From Arenicellales bacterium (lineage in GTDB: Bacteria > Pseudomonadota > Gammaproteobacteria > BMS3Bbin11): a stretch of 64,000 nucleotides of DNA. Of the stretch, positions 22,132-33,207 are shown one piece after another (positions within the stretch are counted from its first letter, which is position 1; each line of letters starts with the position of its first letter). The position numbers were made by a program, and so were the translations under genes. The stretch lies in assembly GCA_029287915.1 (NCBI GenBank), contig JARFQE010000030.1, positions 32,441-96,440 on the forward strand, read 5' to 3'. The notes beneath the pieces were generated by a model. The model saw only the letters and a program-made list of their open reading frames with translations, had not been told where the DNA came from and did no database searches.

Positions 22132-23058
22132 TTGAGGTTAAATCTGGTACATCCAGTAATATTTGAGGTGCCCTGCACTATGTCCTGGCTGAAGATTACT
22201 TTAGCAGTAAAGAAGGGCCAGCTAGATTTTATCAGCGAGCAACTTGAGTTAGCCGGTGCCCAGGCAGTAACTATCGAAGATGCCGGTGACCATCCATTGT
22301 TTGATTTACTCGATGGCTCGTTGCCAGTGTGGGACGATAGTCTGGCAACGGGATTGTTCAACGCTGAGCAAGGATCGAATGCCGTGCTTGCGAAACTGGC
22401 AAATGTCTTTTCACCACTTGCCCTGCCACAGTACCGGCTAGAAATACTGCCTGATCAGGATTGGGAACGTAGCTGGATGGATCGATTCCAGCCTATTCAA
22501 TATGGGCATGAACTGTGGATATGCCCAAGCTGGTGCGAAGCACCAGATCCTGCTGCGACTAATATCATCCTGGATCCTGGCCTGGCATTTGGCAGTGGTA
22601 GTCACGAAACGACACGTTTGTGCATGAAGTGGCTATCGCAGCAGGCACTTGAAAATAAAACGGTCATCGATTATGGATGTGGCTCTGGTATTCTGGCTAT
22701 TGCGGCCCTTAAACTTGGTGCTGTTAGTGCCCTGGGGATAGATATCGATCCACATGCATTGCAGGCAAGTAGAAAAAATGCGCAACTTAACCGGGTAAGC
22801 GAAAGGCTACAACTCGAATTGCCGTCTGATATACCTGAGCAATATGAAAGTGATATTGTTTTTGCAAATATTCTGGCTGATACACTGCTCGAATTGCGCT
22901 CTCGGTTGCTGTCGTATCGCAAACCAGGTGGTATTCTTATCCTTTCAGGTATATTGCAGTCACAGAACGAATTGATATATAAAGAATTTGAACCTGGAAA
23001 CAAAATTCAGGTATTTGAGGATGGCGAATGGTTGATGATGTCAGTCACCGCGCAGTAA
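22132..23058 (+). CDS. prmA: ribosomal protein L11 methyltransferase
   Basis: DPGLAFGSGSHETTRLC; DYGCGSGILAIAALKLGA. True start may be the ATG at MSWLKITLAV. Confidence 0.97.
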   Translation: MRLNLVHPVIFEVPCTMSWLKITLAVKKGQLDFISEQLELAGAQAVTIEDAGDHPLFDLLDGSLPVWDDSLATGLFNAEQGSNAVLAKLANVFSPLALPQYRLEILPDQDWERSWMDRFQPIQYGHELWICPSWCEAPDPAATNIILDPGLAFGSGSHETTRLCMKWLSQQALENKTVIDYGCGSGILAIAALKLGAVSALGIDIDPHALQASRKNAQLNRVSERLQLELPSDIPEQYESDIVFANILADTLLELRSRLLSYRKPGGILILSGILQSQNELIYKEFEPGNKIQVFEDGEWLMMSVTAQ

Positions 23059-23159
23059 CAATCCAGATGTGAATCAGGAGTGTCAATTCGATAGCCTGTT
23101 GCACGTTCAATTTGAAGTTATTTAAGAATCCTTCATATATTACAGGTACAATTTCATAG

Positions 23160-25409
23160 ATGTTTACACGTTGCCCAAAGTGCGAGTCAGTTTTCATGAT
23201 ATCTGATAAGGATATCAGAGCCCATGAGGGCCTGGTACGCTGTGGGAATTGTTACTCTGTATTCAACTCAAGCTGGAACCTGACCGATGACCCACGCAAG
23301 GATATTGTCGATGAGCCTGTCAGCATTCGTGCTGCGCATGAGACACCGACACTGGGCACAGGATTCACTTTTAGCATACTAGATAAAGACGCAGCAGTAG
23401 CGGGTGCCACTGACACCATTAGTGAACAGTTAGCTGAAGAAAAAGTTGAGCCTGAGGGTCAGGCCAGCAGTAAGATAGACGAAGATAACCACCAGACTCC
23501 GGATGATGATCTGGAACCTTTTCCAGAACCAGAGATGGAACATGATTTTCATACGATTACACCGCAGCCTGAAAAAAATGAAAGCTCGGATAGCCTGCTG
23601 TACTTCGACTCTGATAATGAAGAAGATGATGAGCTTAGCGTAGAAGATGTCAGCAATCCTGTTTCAATCGAGGATCTGACCATCTTGCAGGCACCGTCGT
23701 TTAGTATTGAAGCCCCATCTGTCGACAGCGATGCCCCGGTGCAGGAACATGTAATCGATGAGAGTGATTCATCATTGATATCAATGACGGAAGAGAGTAT
23801 GTGGCCAGGCACCGAAGTAAGCTTTTCAAACGTCGAAAATGACATTGAACTGGCTGCGCCTGGTGCCGATGAAAGTGAAGCAGAGACCGGCATTTCCGAG
23901 AGTGATGAAAACCTTGCGGATCTATCAGACGTTATCGTTGATGAAGCAGAACCGGAGGAACCGCCACTAGATCTCTCACAGATAGACGAACAGCTAACTA
24001 CAGCTCCACTGGATATGGACCCTCTATCAGATCAATATTTAACCAGCGAGATACTACTCAATGAACCAGTGGAGGATGAAGACCACGAGGATGACCTGAG
24101 CGAAGGGGCTGTCGTCAACATTGAAGACTCTCTACTTGATGAGAAAGAAATTGAACCAGCTGTATCCGAGTCCCCTTTACCGGAATCATTAAATACGACA
24201 TTAGAAGATGATGATGTAGCAGTCGCTGAACTGCATGATGAAAATATCGACGAGCTTATCAGTGACGACACTTTCTCTATAGCCGGTGAACAGGACGAGA
24301 CCGATGACGAATTTTCTTTCGAGTCATTACCTGAATCTGCTGATGAAGCATTTGACCTGGATATTGATGAAGATGAAAAATCTCTGGCCGACTCGGTCTT
24401 TATCACTTCAGAAGAAGAAAACATCGACGATGCATATGTCCCAATTTCGATGAAGCCCGGCGAAAAGAAGGAGTTATTACAGGATCTGGATGATTTTCCT
24501 GAACCTGGTGATCTGTCAGAACTGAACTACGAAGATACCATGCAAATCAACGCCATGATTGAAGCGGCGAATATAAGCAAGGAACAGATAGAGTCGGCAT
24601 TGACAGCTGCTACTATCGACGATAGCGAAAGTGAAGATGAAAAAGACGACATAGCAGAGGAAATCGTTCTCAGCACGGATGTTGAGAAGGACCTGCCAGA
24701 GACCATGTTATCTGCAATCATGCAGGAAGATGATGAACAAGCGGAAGATGACTCCCAGATACAACAGAAGAAATCAAACATTCTGAATTTAAAGAATCTG
24801 CTGCCCCTGGGCCTTGGGGGACGAAAAACCGGCGAGGATCAGGTGGTTTCAGGTAGTGGAGAAACTCAGCTGATCAGGAATTTGAATAGAGGCGGCAACA
24901 CACCGCTCTTACCCGAATGGATGACAAAATATTCGCTTGCGGCTGCCAGCGTACTGTTGATTATTATCTTGATTGGACAGGTTGGATATTTTTATATGGA
25001 CAAACTGGTACACATAACGCCTCTGAGGCCTCTGCTTGAGGCGGGTTGCAAGGTCGCAGGATGTAAGGTACCAGCTATTCAGGACACCGGTAATATCGAA
25101 CAGCTATCGACCAGGTTGACCCCACAGGCAGATAGAGATGGAGAGCTTAAAGTTACCAGCATCCTGGTTAACCGAAGCACCAGGCCTCAGGCTTTTCCTG
25201 CTCTTGAGCTGACATTAACGGATCGTGCGGGAAATTTGATCAGTCGTCGAGTTGTAACACAAGATAAGTATCTCACTGAAGGGCATGCTGCAGAAATGAA
25301 GCCCAATGAGGCAGTTGATATAAATATACGTTTTCGGACACCGTCAATTCGGGTGGATGGTTTCGAGCTGAGACCGGTCAGCCAAAACTGGCTGGAAAGA
25401 ACGAATTAA
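23160..25409 (+). CDS. MJ0042 zinc-ribbon / DUF3426 protein with long acidic linker
   Basis: N-term MFTRCPKCESVFMISDKDIRAHEGLVRCGNCYSVFN; C-terminal TM and DUF3426 region (DRDGELKVTSILVNRSTRPQAFPALELTLTDRAGNLISRRVV). Confidence 0.88.
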   Translation: MFTRCPKCESVFMISDKDIRAHEGLVRCGNCYSVFNSSWNLTDDPRKDIVDEPVSIRAAHETPTLGTGFTFSILDKDAAVAGATDTISEQLAEEKVEPEGQASSKIDEDNHQTPDDDLEPFPEPEMEHDFHTITPQPEKNESSDSLLYFDSDNEEDDELSVEDVSNPVSIEDLTILQAPSFSIEAPSVDSDAPVQEHVIDESDSSLISMTEESMWPGTEVSFSNVENDIELAAPGADESEAETGISESDENLADLSDVIVDEAEPEEPPLDLSQIDEQLTTAPLDMDPLSDQYLTSEILLNEPVEDEDHEDDLSEGAVVNIEDSLLDEKEIEPAVSESPLPESLNTTLEDDDVAVAELHDENIDELISDDTFSIAGEQDETDDEFSFESLPESADEAFDLDIDEDEKSLADSVFITSEEENIDDAYVPISMKPGEKKELLQDLDDFPEPGDLSELNYEDTMQINAMIEAANISKEQIESALTAATIDDSESEDEKDDIAEEIVLSTDVEKDLPETMLSAIMQEDDEQAEDDSQIQQKKSNILNLKNLLPLGLGGRKTGEDQVVSGSGETQLIRNLNRGGNTPLLPEWMTKYSLAAASVLLIIILIGQVGYFYMDKLVHITPLRPLLEAGCKVAGCKVPAIQDTGNIEQLSTRLTPQADRDGELKVTSILVNRSTRPQAFPALELTLTDRAGNLISRRVVTQDKYLTEGHAAEMKPNEAVDINIRFRTPSIRVDGFELRPVSQNWLERTN

Positions 25410-25527
25410 GGAATCTATGCTTTTCAGGCCACAGGGATAAAGGTATTATCCATTTTTTTTCAACAGACGTGCTCCGCCACTGATACGAAGATATCAGGGA
25501 CGCAGGTACATAAAGTGCTCTACTATC

Positions 25528-26511
25528 ATGCAGATTGGCCCATATACATTGCCGAATCAGCTTGTTCTTGCCCCGATGGCAGGAATTTCTGATCGACCTT
25601 ACCGCAAGCTATGTCGCTCACTGGGAGCAGGTATGGCAGTGTCTGAAATGATCAGTGCGAATGCTCTGGTGTGGGAAAATAAAAAAACCCGTCAGCGAAT
25701 TAATCATGAAGGCGAAGCCGCTCCGGTAGTGGTACAGATAGCAGGGGCAGACCCCGGTATACTGGCACTTGCTGCACAGGAAAATGTCAGGTCTGGTGCG
25801 GATATTATCGATATCAATATGGGCTGCCCTGCCAAGAAAGTTTGTAATAAACAGGCCGGCTCAGCATTGCTTGCCGATGAAGAACTGGTTAAGCGGATTC
25901 TTGATAAAGTGGTGAATGCAGTTAACGTACCGGTGACGTTAAAGATTCGTACAGGCACCGATCCAGATAACCGCAATGCCTGCCGCATTGCAGAGATTGC
26001 TGAACAGTCAGGTATACAATCACTGGCTGTCCATGGACGCACCAGAAAATGTGCTTTTCGTGGTGAAGCAGAATATGAAACTATTCGACTGGTAAAACAA
26101 CAATCAGCAATTCCGGTTATCGCCAATGGTGATATCAGCACTCCGGAAAAAGCAGCAAGGGTGCTGGAATATACAGGTGCTGATGGTCTAATGATTGGTC
26201 GCCCTGCACGTGGCAACCCGTGGATATTTAGCCAGATCAATCATTATCTTGAAACTGGTGAACAGCTTCCAGCACCTGAAATTTCAGAGGTGCGTGAAGT
26301 GCTTCTGCACCATTTGCAGGAACTTTATGACTTTTATGGTGAATATACCGGTGTTCGTACTGCACGCAAGCATATTGCCTGGTACAGCAAGGGTTATTTC
26401 AGTAGCAATGCATTCAGGAGAGAAGTTATGCAGGTAGAGTCCTCCACTGAACAGTCAAGAATGGTAGATGAATTTTTATCATTGGCTGAAGACAGGGATG
26501 TTGCTGCGTGA
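25528..26511 (+). CDS. dusB: tRNA-dihydrouridine synthase B
   Basis: LAPMAGISDRPYRKLCRSLGAG; DINMGCPAKKVCNKQAGSALL. Confidence 0.97.
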   Translation: MQIGPYTLPNQLVLAPMAGISDRPYRKLCRSLGAGMAVSEMISANALVWENKKTRQRINHEGEAAPVVVQIAGADPGILALAAQENVRSGADIIDINMGCPAKKVCNKQAGSALLADEELVKRILDKVVNAVNVPVTLKIRTGTDPDNRNACRIAEIAEQSGIQSLAVHGRTRKCAFRGEAEYETIRLVKQQSAIPVIANGDISTPEKAARVLEYTGADGLMIGRPARGNPWIFSQINHYLETGEQLPAPEISEVREVLLHHLQELYDFYGEYTGVRTARKHIAWYSKGYFSSNAFRREVMQVESSTEQSRMVDEFLSLAEDRDVAA

Positions 26512-26747
26512 AGAAGAATAAACGGCCCTTTGCAGACTGTGTAGGTCATTCATTAAATCGCTATTTGAAAGACCTTAATGGTGAAACGCCATCAGAGCTT
26601 TATGACATGGTGATTTCACAGGTGGAAAAACCCCTGCTCGAAATTGTCATGAAGCGGGCATCAAACAACCAGAGCCGTGCCGCACAGATGTTGGGCATCA
26701 ACAGGAATACTCTGCGAAAGAAACTGCGTGATCACGGACTAAACTAG
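26508..26747 (+). CDS. fis: DNA-binding protein Fis
   Basis: 79 aa; NNQSRAAQMLGINRNTLRKKLRDHGLN; dusB-fis order. Confidence 0.97.
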   Translation: MKKNKRPFADCVGHSLNRYLKDLNGETPSELYDMVISQVEKPLLEIVMKRASNNQSRAAQMLGINRNTLRKKLRDHGLN

Positions 26748-26814
26748 GTTTCGTCTGTCTATTTAGCGCAGCTGATGGCATATATTTTTACAATTTAATT
26801 TACAGGATCTCACC

Positions 26815-28398
26815 ATGTCTGATGAAAACCACATCGAAATAAAACGAGCACTTATCAGTGTTTCTGACAAAACAGGCATTGTTGAGTTGGCCAAAACTCT
26901 GGCCACGCGTAATGTAGAGATACTTTCCACCGGAGGAACGGCGAGCCTGCTGATGAAAAATGACATAGATGTTATCGAGGTTTCATCTTATACCGGGTTC
27001 CCTGAGATGATGGATGGACGGGTAAAGACATTGCACCCGAAAATACATGGTGGCTTGTTAGGGCGCCGAGGTGTTGATGAGGGTACCATGCAGGAACATG
27101 GAATACAGGCCATTGATTTACTGGTCGTCAACCTCTATCCGTTCGAAAAGACGGTGGCAAATCCCAATACCAGCCTGGAAACCGCGATAGAAAATATCGA
27201 TATTGGTGGCCCAGCCATGCTGCGCGCGGCAGCCAAGAACTATAAAGCAGTTACGGTACTGACTGATAGTGATGATTATCGGCTTATTAACGATGAGCTC
27301 TCAAACAATGACGGTGCTATCTCTGAGACCACGCGCTATGACCTCGCTATCAAGGCCTTTGAACATACTGCACGTTACGATGGTGCGATAGCCAACTACT
27401 TTGGCTGTCTACCTGCAACAGGTGAAAAAGAAGAATTCCCCCGCACCTACAGTATCCAGGTAAAAAAGGCACAGGAAATGCGCTATGGCGAAAATCCCCA
27501 TCAACGCGCTGCTTTTTATATCGAGCAGAATTTTACAGAAGCCAGCGTTTCGACATCTCATCAGTATCAGGGCAAACAGCTTTCCTACAACAACATGGCT
27601 GACACTGATGCCGCACTGGAGTGTGTCAAGACTTTCAATAGTGGACCGGCCTGTGTCATTGTCAAGCATGCAAATCCCTGCGGTGTAGCCGAAAGTGACA
27701 GCCTCATTGCCGCTTATGACCATGCCTATAGTACTGACCCTACATCAGCCTTTGGCGGTATTATCGCTTTTAACCAGACACTTGATGCCCATACAGCCAA
27801 GGCAATCATTGACCGACAGTTTGTTGAAGTGATTATTGCTCCTGAGATCGATGGAGAAGCTATAGAGGTATTGTCTGCGAAAAAAAATGTTCGTGTACTG
27901 GCTTGTGGTAAATGGTCAGACCAGATACAAACTGGTCTGGATTTCAAGCGTGTCAATGGCGGCTTACTGGTGCAGGACCGTGACCTAGGTATGATAACCA
28001 GAGATGACCTGAAAGTGGTGACTCAGCGTAAACCGGATGACCGTGAAATGGATGATCTGCTGTTTACCTGGAAGGTGGCTAAATTCGTCAAATCCAATGC
28101 CATTGTTTACGGACGAGATCGTATGACAATAGGTGTCGGTGCAGGTCAGATGTCCCGTATTTACAGTGCCCGTATTGCTGCCATCAAAGCGGCTGATGCC
28201 GGCCTTGAAGTAGAAGGCTCGGTGCTTGCATCCGATGCCTTCTTCCCATTCAGGGATGGCCTGGATGCTGCAGCAGATGTTGGTGTTACAGCTGTGATAC
28301 AGCCTGGTGGCTCTATGCGTGATGATGAAGTCATTACCGCGGCCGATGAGCATGGCATCGCTATGGTCTTCACTGGCATGCGCCACTTCAGACACTGA
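26815..28398 (+). CDS. purH: bifunctional AICAR transformylase/IMP cyclohydrolase
   Basis: 527 aa; [38 protein letters not shown]. Confidence 0.99.
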   Translation: MSDENHIEIKRALISVSDKTGIVELAKTLATRNVEILSTGGTASLLMKNDIDVIEVSSYTGFPEMMDGRVKTLHPKIHGGLLGRRGVDEGTMQEHGIQAIDLLVVNLYPFEKTVANPNTSLETAIENIDIGGPAMLRAAAKNYKAVTVLTDSDDYRLINDELSNNDGAISETTRYDLAIKAFEHTARYDGAIANYFGCLPATGEKEEFPRTYSIQVKKAQEMRYGENPHQRAAFYIEQNFTEASVSTSHQYQGKQLSYNNMADTDAALECVKTFNSGPACVIVKHANPCGVAESDSLIAAYDHAYSTDPTSAFGGIIAFNQTLDAHTAKAIIDRQFVEVIIAPEIDGEAIEVLSAKKNVRVLACGKWSDQIQTGLDFKRVNGGLLVQDRDLGMITRDDLKVVTQRKPDDREMDDLLFTWKVAKFVKSNAIVYGRDRMTIGVGAGQMSRIYSARIAAIKAADAGLEVEGSVLASDAFFPFRDGLDAAADVGVTAVIQPGGSMRDDEVITAADEHGIAMVFTGMRHFRH

Positions 28399-28416
28399 AC
28401 CAGAATGATCTAACCG

Positions 28417-29178
28417 ATGCCAACGAAGCGCACGCGTTCCGCTAAGCAGACACCGGGTGCCAAAAAAAAATGGCTGTTGCGTTCGCTGAAGTGGCTGGCA
28501 ATTCTTTTAATTGGCCTGGTACTGGCAGATTTCTACTGGCTATCAACGATATGGCCAGACTGGGATGAACTGGCAACAGCTTCTATACCTGAATCCAGTC
28601 TGATTCGTCAGTATCGAAAACGTGCCAATATCAATTCACACCTTCCAGCAGTGCGCTGGAACCCTGTTGAACTTGGGAATATTCCATATACCCTACGGCG
28701 AGCTGTAATTATTGCCGAAGATGGCCGCTTTTATCAGCACAATGGCATTGACTTAAAGGCAATAAGGAATGCCTGGGATTATAATTTCAGGCACATGGAA
28801 GTTCGTTACGGTGCCAGCACGATCTCTCAGCAGACGGTAAAAAACCTTTTTCTCAGTAATGAACGGAACCTGCTACGTAAATGGCATGAGCTTATCCTGA
28901 CCTGGCAGATGGAACAGCATCTATCGAAAGACAGGATACTGGAATTGTATCTGAATATAGCCCAGTTCGGCCCCGGGATTTTTGGCGTACAGGCGGCATC
29001 CTATTATTACTGGGGACACCCGGTGTGGGCGATCAACAGAAGACAGGCAGCAGAGCTGGCAGCCTGCCTGCCATCTCCGACAAACAATAACCCCGGCAGA
29101 TATACGCCGGCATTTGCGGCAAGGGTTAACTCTATCCATCATAGAATGAATGAAGCACTGCAAAAAGATAACCAGTAG
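28417..29178 (+). CDS. mtgA: monofunctional biosynthetic peptidoglycan transglycosylase
   Basis: AVIIAEDGRFYQHNGID; GASTISQQTVKNLFLS. Confidence 0.95.
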   Translation: MPTKRTRSAKQTPGAKKKWLLRSLKWLAILLIGLVLADFYWLSTIWPDWDELATASIPESSLIRQYRKRANINSHLPAVRWNPVELGNIPYTLRRAVIIAEDGRFYQHNGIDLKAIRNAWDYNFRHMEVRYGASTISQQTVKNLFLSNERNLLRKWHELILTWQMEQHLSKDRILELYLNIAQFGPGIFGVQAASYYYWGHPVWAINRRQAAELAACLPSPTNNNPGRYTPAFAARVNSIHHRMNEALQKDNQ

Positions 29179-29275
29179 CGCTGTGCATTTTTGTGCCAGC
29201 AAAAAAACACCCTACTGCACGCGCTGGACATAGACTGATATACTCACTACTTTGTAATTCCTGAATAATAATATC

Positions 29276-30154
29276 GTGACCTTTCAGCAACTTATTCTGA
29301 CACTGCAACAGTACTGGGCAGACCAGGGTTGTGCCCTTATGCAACCCTATGATATGGAAGTAGGAGCCGGAACATTTCATCCGGCGACCTTCCTCAATTC
29401 TATCGGCCCGGAACCCATGCGCGCCGCCTATGTTCAGCCTTCACGTCGCCCTACCGATGGACGCTATGGAAAGAACCCGAATCGATTACAGCACTACTAT
29501 CAGTTCCAGGTGGTATTAAAACCCTCTCCTATAGATATACAGGAGCTCTACCTCGAATCATTAAAGCAACTGGGTGTTGATCCGCTGGAACATGATATTC
29601 GCTTTGTGGAAGACAACTGGGAGTCGCCTACACTTGGTGCCTGGGGTCTGGGCTGGGAGGTCTGGCTAAATGGCATGGAGGTGACACAATTCACCTATTT
29701 TCAACAGGTTGGTGGTCTGGATTGCCGTCCTGTTACCGGGGAGATCACTTATGGCCTTGAGCGTATTGCAATGTATCTGCAAGGAGTCAACAATGTTTTT
29801 GACCTGGCCTGGACAGGTGATGTGACTTATGGCGATATCTATCACGAGAATGAAGTAGAGTTTTCTGCTTTTAATTTCGAATCTGCTGACACAGATATGC
29901 TGTTTCAACAGTTCGCTGATTATGAAAGTCAGAGCCAGAAACTGCTGCAGGCAAGACTGCCGCTTCCAGCCTACGATTATGTGCTGAAGGCCTCGCATAC
30001 ATTTAACCTGCTCGATGCCCGCAAGGCCATCAGTGTCACTGAAAGAGCACGCTTTATTGGTCGCATCCGCGCCCTCTCGCGTGCTGTTGCGCAGAGCTAT
30101 TTTGACAGTCGTGAAGCACTGGGTTTTCCTCGCTTCAAACAGGCAAGCAGCTAA
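29276..30154 (+). CDS. glyQ: glycine-tRNA ligase alpha subunit
   Basis: GTG start; [40 protein letters not shown]. Confidence 0.99.
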   Translation: MTFQQLILTLQQYWADQGCALMQPYDMEVGAGTFHPATFLNSIGPEPMRAAYVQPSRRPTDGRYGKNPNRLQHYYQFQVVLKPSPIDIQELYLESLKQLGVDPLEHDIRFVEDNWESPTLGAWGLGWEVWLNGMEVTQFTYFQQVGGLDCRPVTGEITYGLERIAMYLQGVNNVFDLAWTGDVTYGDIYHENEVEFSAFNFESADTDMLFQQFADYESQSQKLLQARLPLPAYDYVLKASHTFNLLDARKAISVTERARFIGRIRALSRAVAQSYFDSREALGFPRFKQASS

Positions 30155-30155
30155 C

Positions 30156-32240
30156 ATGAAGATTGAAACAAAACCATTGCTGATTGAACTTGGCACAGAA
30201 GAACTGCCGCCAAAATCATTAAAAAGTCTCGGCGACGCATTTAGCAGTAATATACTGTCGGGCTTGTCAGATGCAGGCCTGATAACAGAGACCTCCGGTT
30301 CGCGGTTATTTGCCACCCCCAGGCGTCTGGCGATACAGGTCGATGAGGTGGCCATACGACAGGCCGACAGCTTGGTTGAACGTCGTGGTCCTGCTGTCAG
30401 CGCTGCCTTCGATGATGCAGGGAATCCATCTCAGGCAGCGGTCGGGTTTGCACGTTCATGCAAGGTTGAGGTGTCAGCACTTGAACGCATGCAGAGCGAT
30501 AAGGGTGAGTGGCTGGTATTTCGTAGCGAGCAGACAGGCTTACCTGCCAGCAAGATGATACCTGAAATCATAAATACTGCGTTGCATAAACTGCCAGTGC
30601 AGAAGCGAATGCGCTGGGGCGACATGGAAGCGGAGTTTGTACGTCCTGTACACTGGCTGTTGATATTACATGGCAACAAAATCATAGAAACCACCCTGCT
30701 GACAGTTGCATCAAGTAATAAAACGAGAGGCCATCGTTTTCACCATCCAGACATGTTAACTGTAGCGACAGCGACAGAATATGAAGACATACTCGAGCAT
30801 AGTGGCCGTGTAATGCCTGACTTCAACCGGCGGCGAGATGTTATCATCGAACAGGTCAAAAAGCTGGCATCTGATAAGGGTGGCAATGCCCTGATTGATC
30901 CTGCTTTACTGGATGAAGTTACCGCCCTGGTTGAATGGCCCAATGCTCTGCCGGGTCAATTTGATAAGGAGTATCTGCAGGTGCCGCAGGAGGCCCTGAT
31001 CAGCGCCATGCAGGATCACCAGAAATATTTCCCGGTGGTCGATGAGGCCGGCAGAATGACCTCATCATTTATTTTTGTTTCAAATATCGAAAGTGTGAAT
31101 CCTTCCAGTGTCTGTAGAGGGAATGAACGTGTACTGAATGCCCGCTTCTCAGATGCCCGTTTTTTCTGGGACACAGACCGTGATCAGGGTCTCGATAGCC
31201 AGGTAGATCTGCTTAAAAGCGTCGTATTTCATGACAAACTGGGTAGTGTCTATGACCGCACATTACGGGTACAGAAACTGGCCGGTCAGATTGCCGAGTT
31301 GCTGGGTTCAGACAGTAACATGGCAACACGCGCGGCCCTGTTAGCCAAGGCTGATCTACTCACCGGCATGGTGTCTGAATTTCCTGATCTGCAGGGTATC
31401 ATGGGTCGCTATTATGCACTGGAACAAGGGGAAAATCATGAAGTTGCCGAGGCCATAGAACAGCAATATCTGCCACGATTTGCTGGAGACGATCTACCTG
31501 TAAGCGCCACCGCACAGGCATTATCGATTGCTGACAAGCTGGATTCGTTGTGCGGTATTTTCAGTATTGGTGAGATTCCTACTGGTGACAAAGATCCTTT
31601 TGCATTAAGAAGAGCAGCCCTGGGTGTGCTGAGGATCATGATAGAGCTGGAACTGGAACTTGACCTCCGCCATTTGCTAGTTCTGGCGGCTGCAGCCTAT
31701 GGTCTTGATGAAATTAAAGCAGACGCAGTAGCCGAACAGGTCTTCTCATTCATGCTGGACCGACTGCAGGCCTACTACCTTGATAAAGGATATAGCAGCA
31801 GGCAAATAAGCAGTGTACAGCTGCGTAGACCCACGCGACCGACTGACTTTAATGCCAGGCTGCTTGCCGTCAATGCCTTTGGTAAACTGGAGGAAGCTCC
31901 TGCCCTGGCTGCAGCCAATAAGCGTATTCAAAATATTTTGCGCAAGGCGGGCACTGATGACTTCGGCAAAGTTGATGCGGAAATGCTTAAGGAGTCTGAA
32001 GAACGAGCCTTATATGAGCAGATAAATGAATTGTCCATAGAGGTAGATGACATGTTCAATCGCGGTGACTATACAGCTGCACTGTCCAGGCTGGCATCTT
32101 TGCGCGCGGTGGTAGATAGATTTTTTGATAAGGTCATGGTGATGGATGAAGACCCTGCCTTACGTGCCAATCGACTGGCATTACTGGCGACTCTGGGTGA
32201 GATGTTCCTGCGTACAGCGGACCTGTCTGAATTGCAATAA
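30156..32240 (+). CDS. glyS: glycine-tRNA ligase beta subunit
   Basis: MKIETKPLLIELGTEELPPKSLKSLG; start moved from ORF-track 30015 to the ATG at 30156, directly after glyQ. Confidence 0.98.
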   Translation: MKIETKPLLIELGTEELPPKSLKSLGDAFSSNILSGLSDAGLITETSGSRLFATPRRLAIQVDEVAIRQADSLVERRGPAVSAAFDDAGNPSQAAVGFARSCKVEVSALERMQSDKGEWLVFRSEQTGLPASKMIPEIINTALHKLPVQKRMRWGDMEAEFVRPVHWLLILHGNKIIETTLLTVASSNKTRGHRFHHPDMLTVATATEYEDILEHSGRVMPDFNRRRDVIIEQVKKLASDKGGNALIDPALLDEVTALVEWPNALPGQFDKEYLQVPQEALISAMQDHQKYFPVVDEAGRMTSSFIFVSNIESVNPSSVCRGNERVLNARFSDARFFWDTDRDQGLDSQVDLLKSVVFHDKLGSVYDRTLRVQKLAGQIAELLGSDSNMATRAALLAKADLLTGMVSEFPDLQGIMGRYYALEQGENHEVAEAIEQQYLPRFAGDDLPVSATAQALSIADKLDSLCGIFSIGEIPTGDKDPFALRRAALGVLRIMIELELELDLRHLLVLAAAAYGLDEIKADAVAEQVFSFMLDRLQAYYLDKGYSSRQISSVQLRRPTRPTDFNARLLAVNAFGKLEEAPALAAANKRIQNILRKAGTDDFGKVDAEMLKESEERALYEQINELSIEVDDMFNRGDYTAALSRLASLRAVVDRFFDKVMVMDEDPALRANRLALLATLGEMFLRTADLSELQ

Positions 32241-32254
32241 TAGGTAACTGTTCT

Positions 32255-32605
32255 ATGTCTGATGATTCAATGTCCCGTGATAGCTATGCGGCTATGCTGG
32301 CCATGGTGCAGTCATTTCATGACAAGCATGATTTCAGTGGTGCCGGTGGTGAAGATATGATTTATCGCATTGCACTGATGACAGAAGAGCTTGGTGAAAT
32401 GTCTGCCTGTGTGACCAAGGGCAAAACCATGGATGAAATGGCAGAAGAAACTGCAGATCTGCTGATTCTTCTAATCGGCACTGCGATTGCTGGTAACTTT
32501 GATCTGCTCGAGGCGTTCTGGAACAAGATGGACAAGCTGATGAAACGTGATGCGAGGATGATCGATGGCCGAATACGGGTATCAGAATTTCGTGGCCAGG
32601 ACTAA
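32255..32605 (+). CDS. MazG-like nucleotide pyrophosphohydrolase
   Basis: ALMTEELGEMSACVTKGKTMDEMAEETADLLILLIG (EExxE...ExxD). Confidence 0.78.
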   Translation: MSDDSMSRDSYAAMLAMVQSFHDKHDFSGAGGEDMIYRIALMTEELGEMSACVTKGKTMDEMAEETADLLILLIGTAIAGNFDLLEAFWNKMDKLMKRDARMIDGRIRVSEFRGQD

Positions 32606-32619
32606 AGGCACCGTTAATA

Positions 32620-33207
32620 ATGAAAACGATTATTCTTGATCGGGATGGTGTAATTAACCAGGACTCGGATGAGTACATCAAATCAGTCGATGAATGGCAG
32701 CCGATTCCCGGTTCACTGGAAGCCATAGCAAAGTTACATCAACATGATTATCGAGTTGTGGTGGTTACCAATCAGTCGGGTGTAGCACGCGGTCTCTTCA
32801 GTCTGGCAACCCTCAACAAGATACATCGCCACATGCTGGATGAGACAAGGAAGAAAGGGGGGCTGATCGAAGCGGTATTCTTCTGTCCTCATGGCCCTGA
32901 TGATGGGTGCGACTGCCGAAAGCCATTAACCGGAATGTTTAGAGATGTAGCAAGTCGCCTGAAAATTGAAATGAATGGTGTACCCGCAGTAGGGGACTCA
33001 ATGCGTGATCTGCTGGCGGCGCAAAGCGTGGGTGCCTTACCTGTTCTGGTCAGGACGGGTAAAGGAAAAGTCACGACCAGAATGTTGAAAAAGAAAGAGA
33101 GCGCTCTCTCAACAGAGGATGTTATCAGTTTCAAAAATCTTGCAGCCTTTACCGATGCATTGCTAGCTGGTGAGCTGGATGAAGCTATCCGTGAGAGACT
33201 GAATTGA
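32620..33207 (+). CDS. gmhB: D-glycero-beta-D-manno-heptose 1,7-bisphosphate 7-phosphatase
   Basis: LDRDGVINQDSDEYIKS; CPHGPDDGCDCRKPLTGM; GDSMRDL. Confidence 0.94.
   Translation: MKTIILDRDGVINQDSDEYIKSVDEWQPIPGSLEAIAKLHQHDYRVVVVTNQSGVARGLFSLATLNKIHRHMLDETRKKGGLIEAVFFCPHGPDDGCDCRKPLTGMFRDVASRLKIEMNGVPAVGDSMRDLLAAQSVGALPVLVRTGKGKVTTRMLKKKESALSTEDVISFKNLAAFTDALLAGELDEAIRERLN

Noticed and set aside
23549-24781. Antisense serine-rich ORFs (114, 130 and 84 aa)
   Set aside because: Shadow ORFs caused by the GAA/GAT/GAC-rich acidic coding strand of the DUF3426 protein.
30015-30155. N-terminal extension of glyS overlapping glyQ
   Set aside because: The conserved GlyS start is the ATG at 30156; the upstream part is out-of-frame glyQ sequence.
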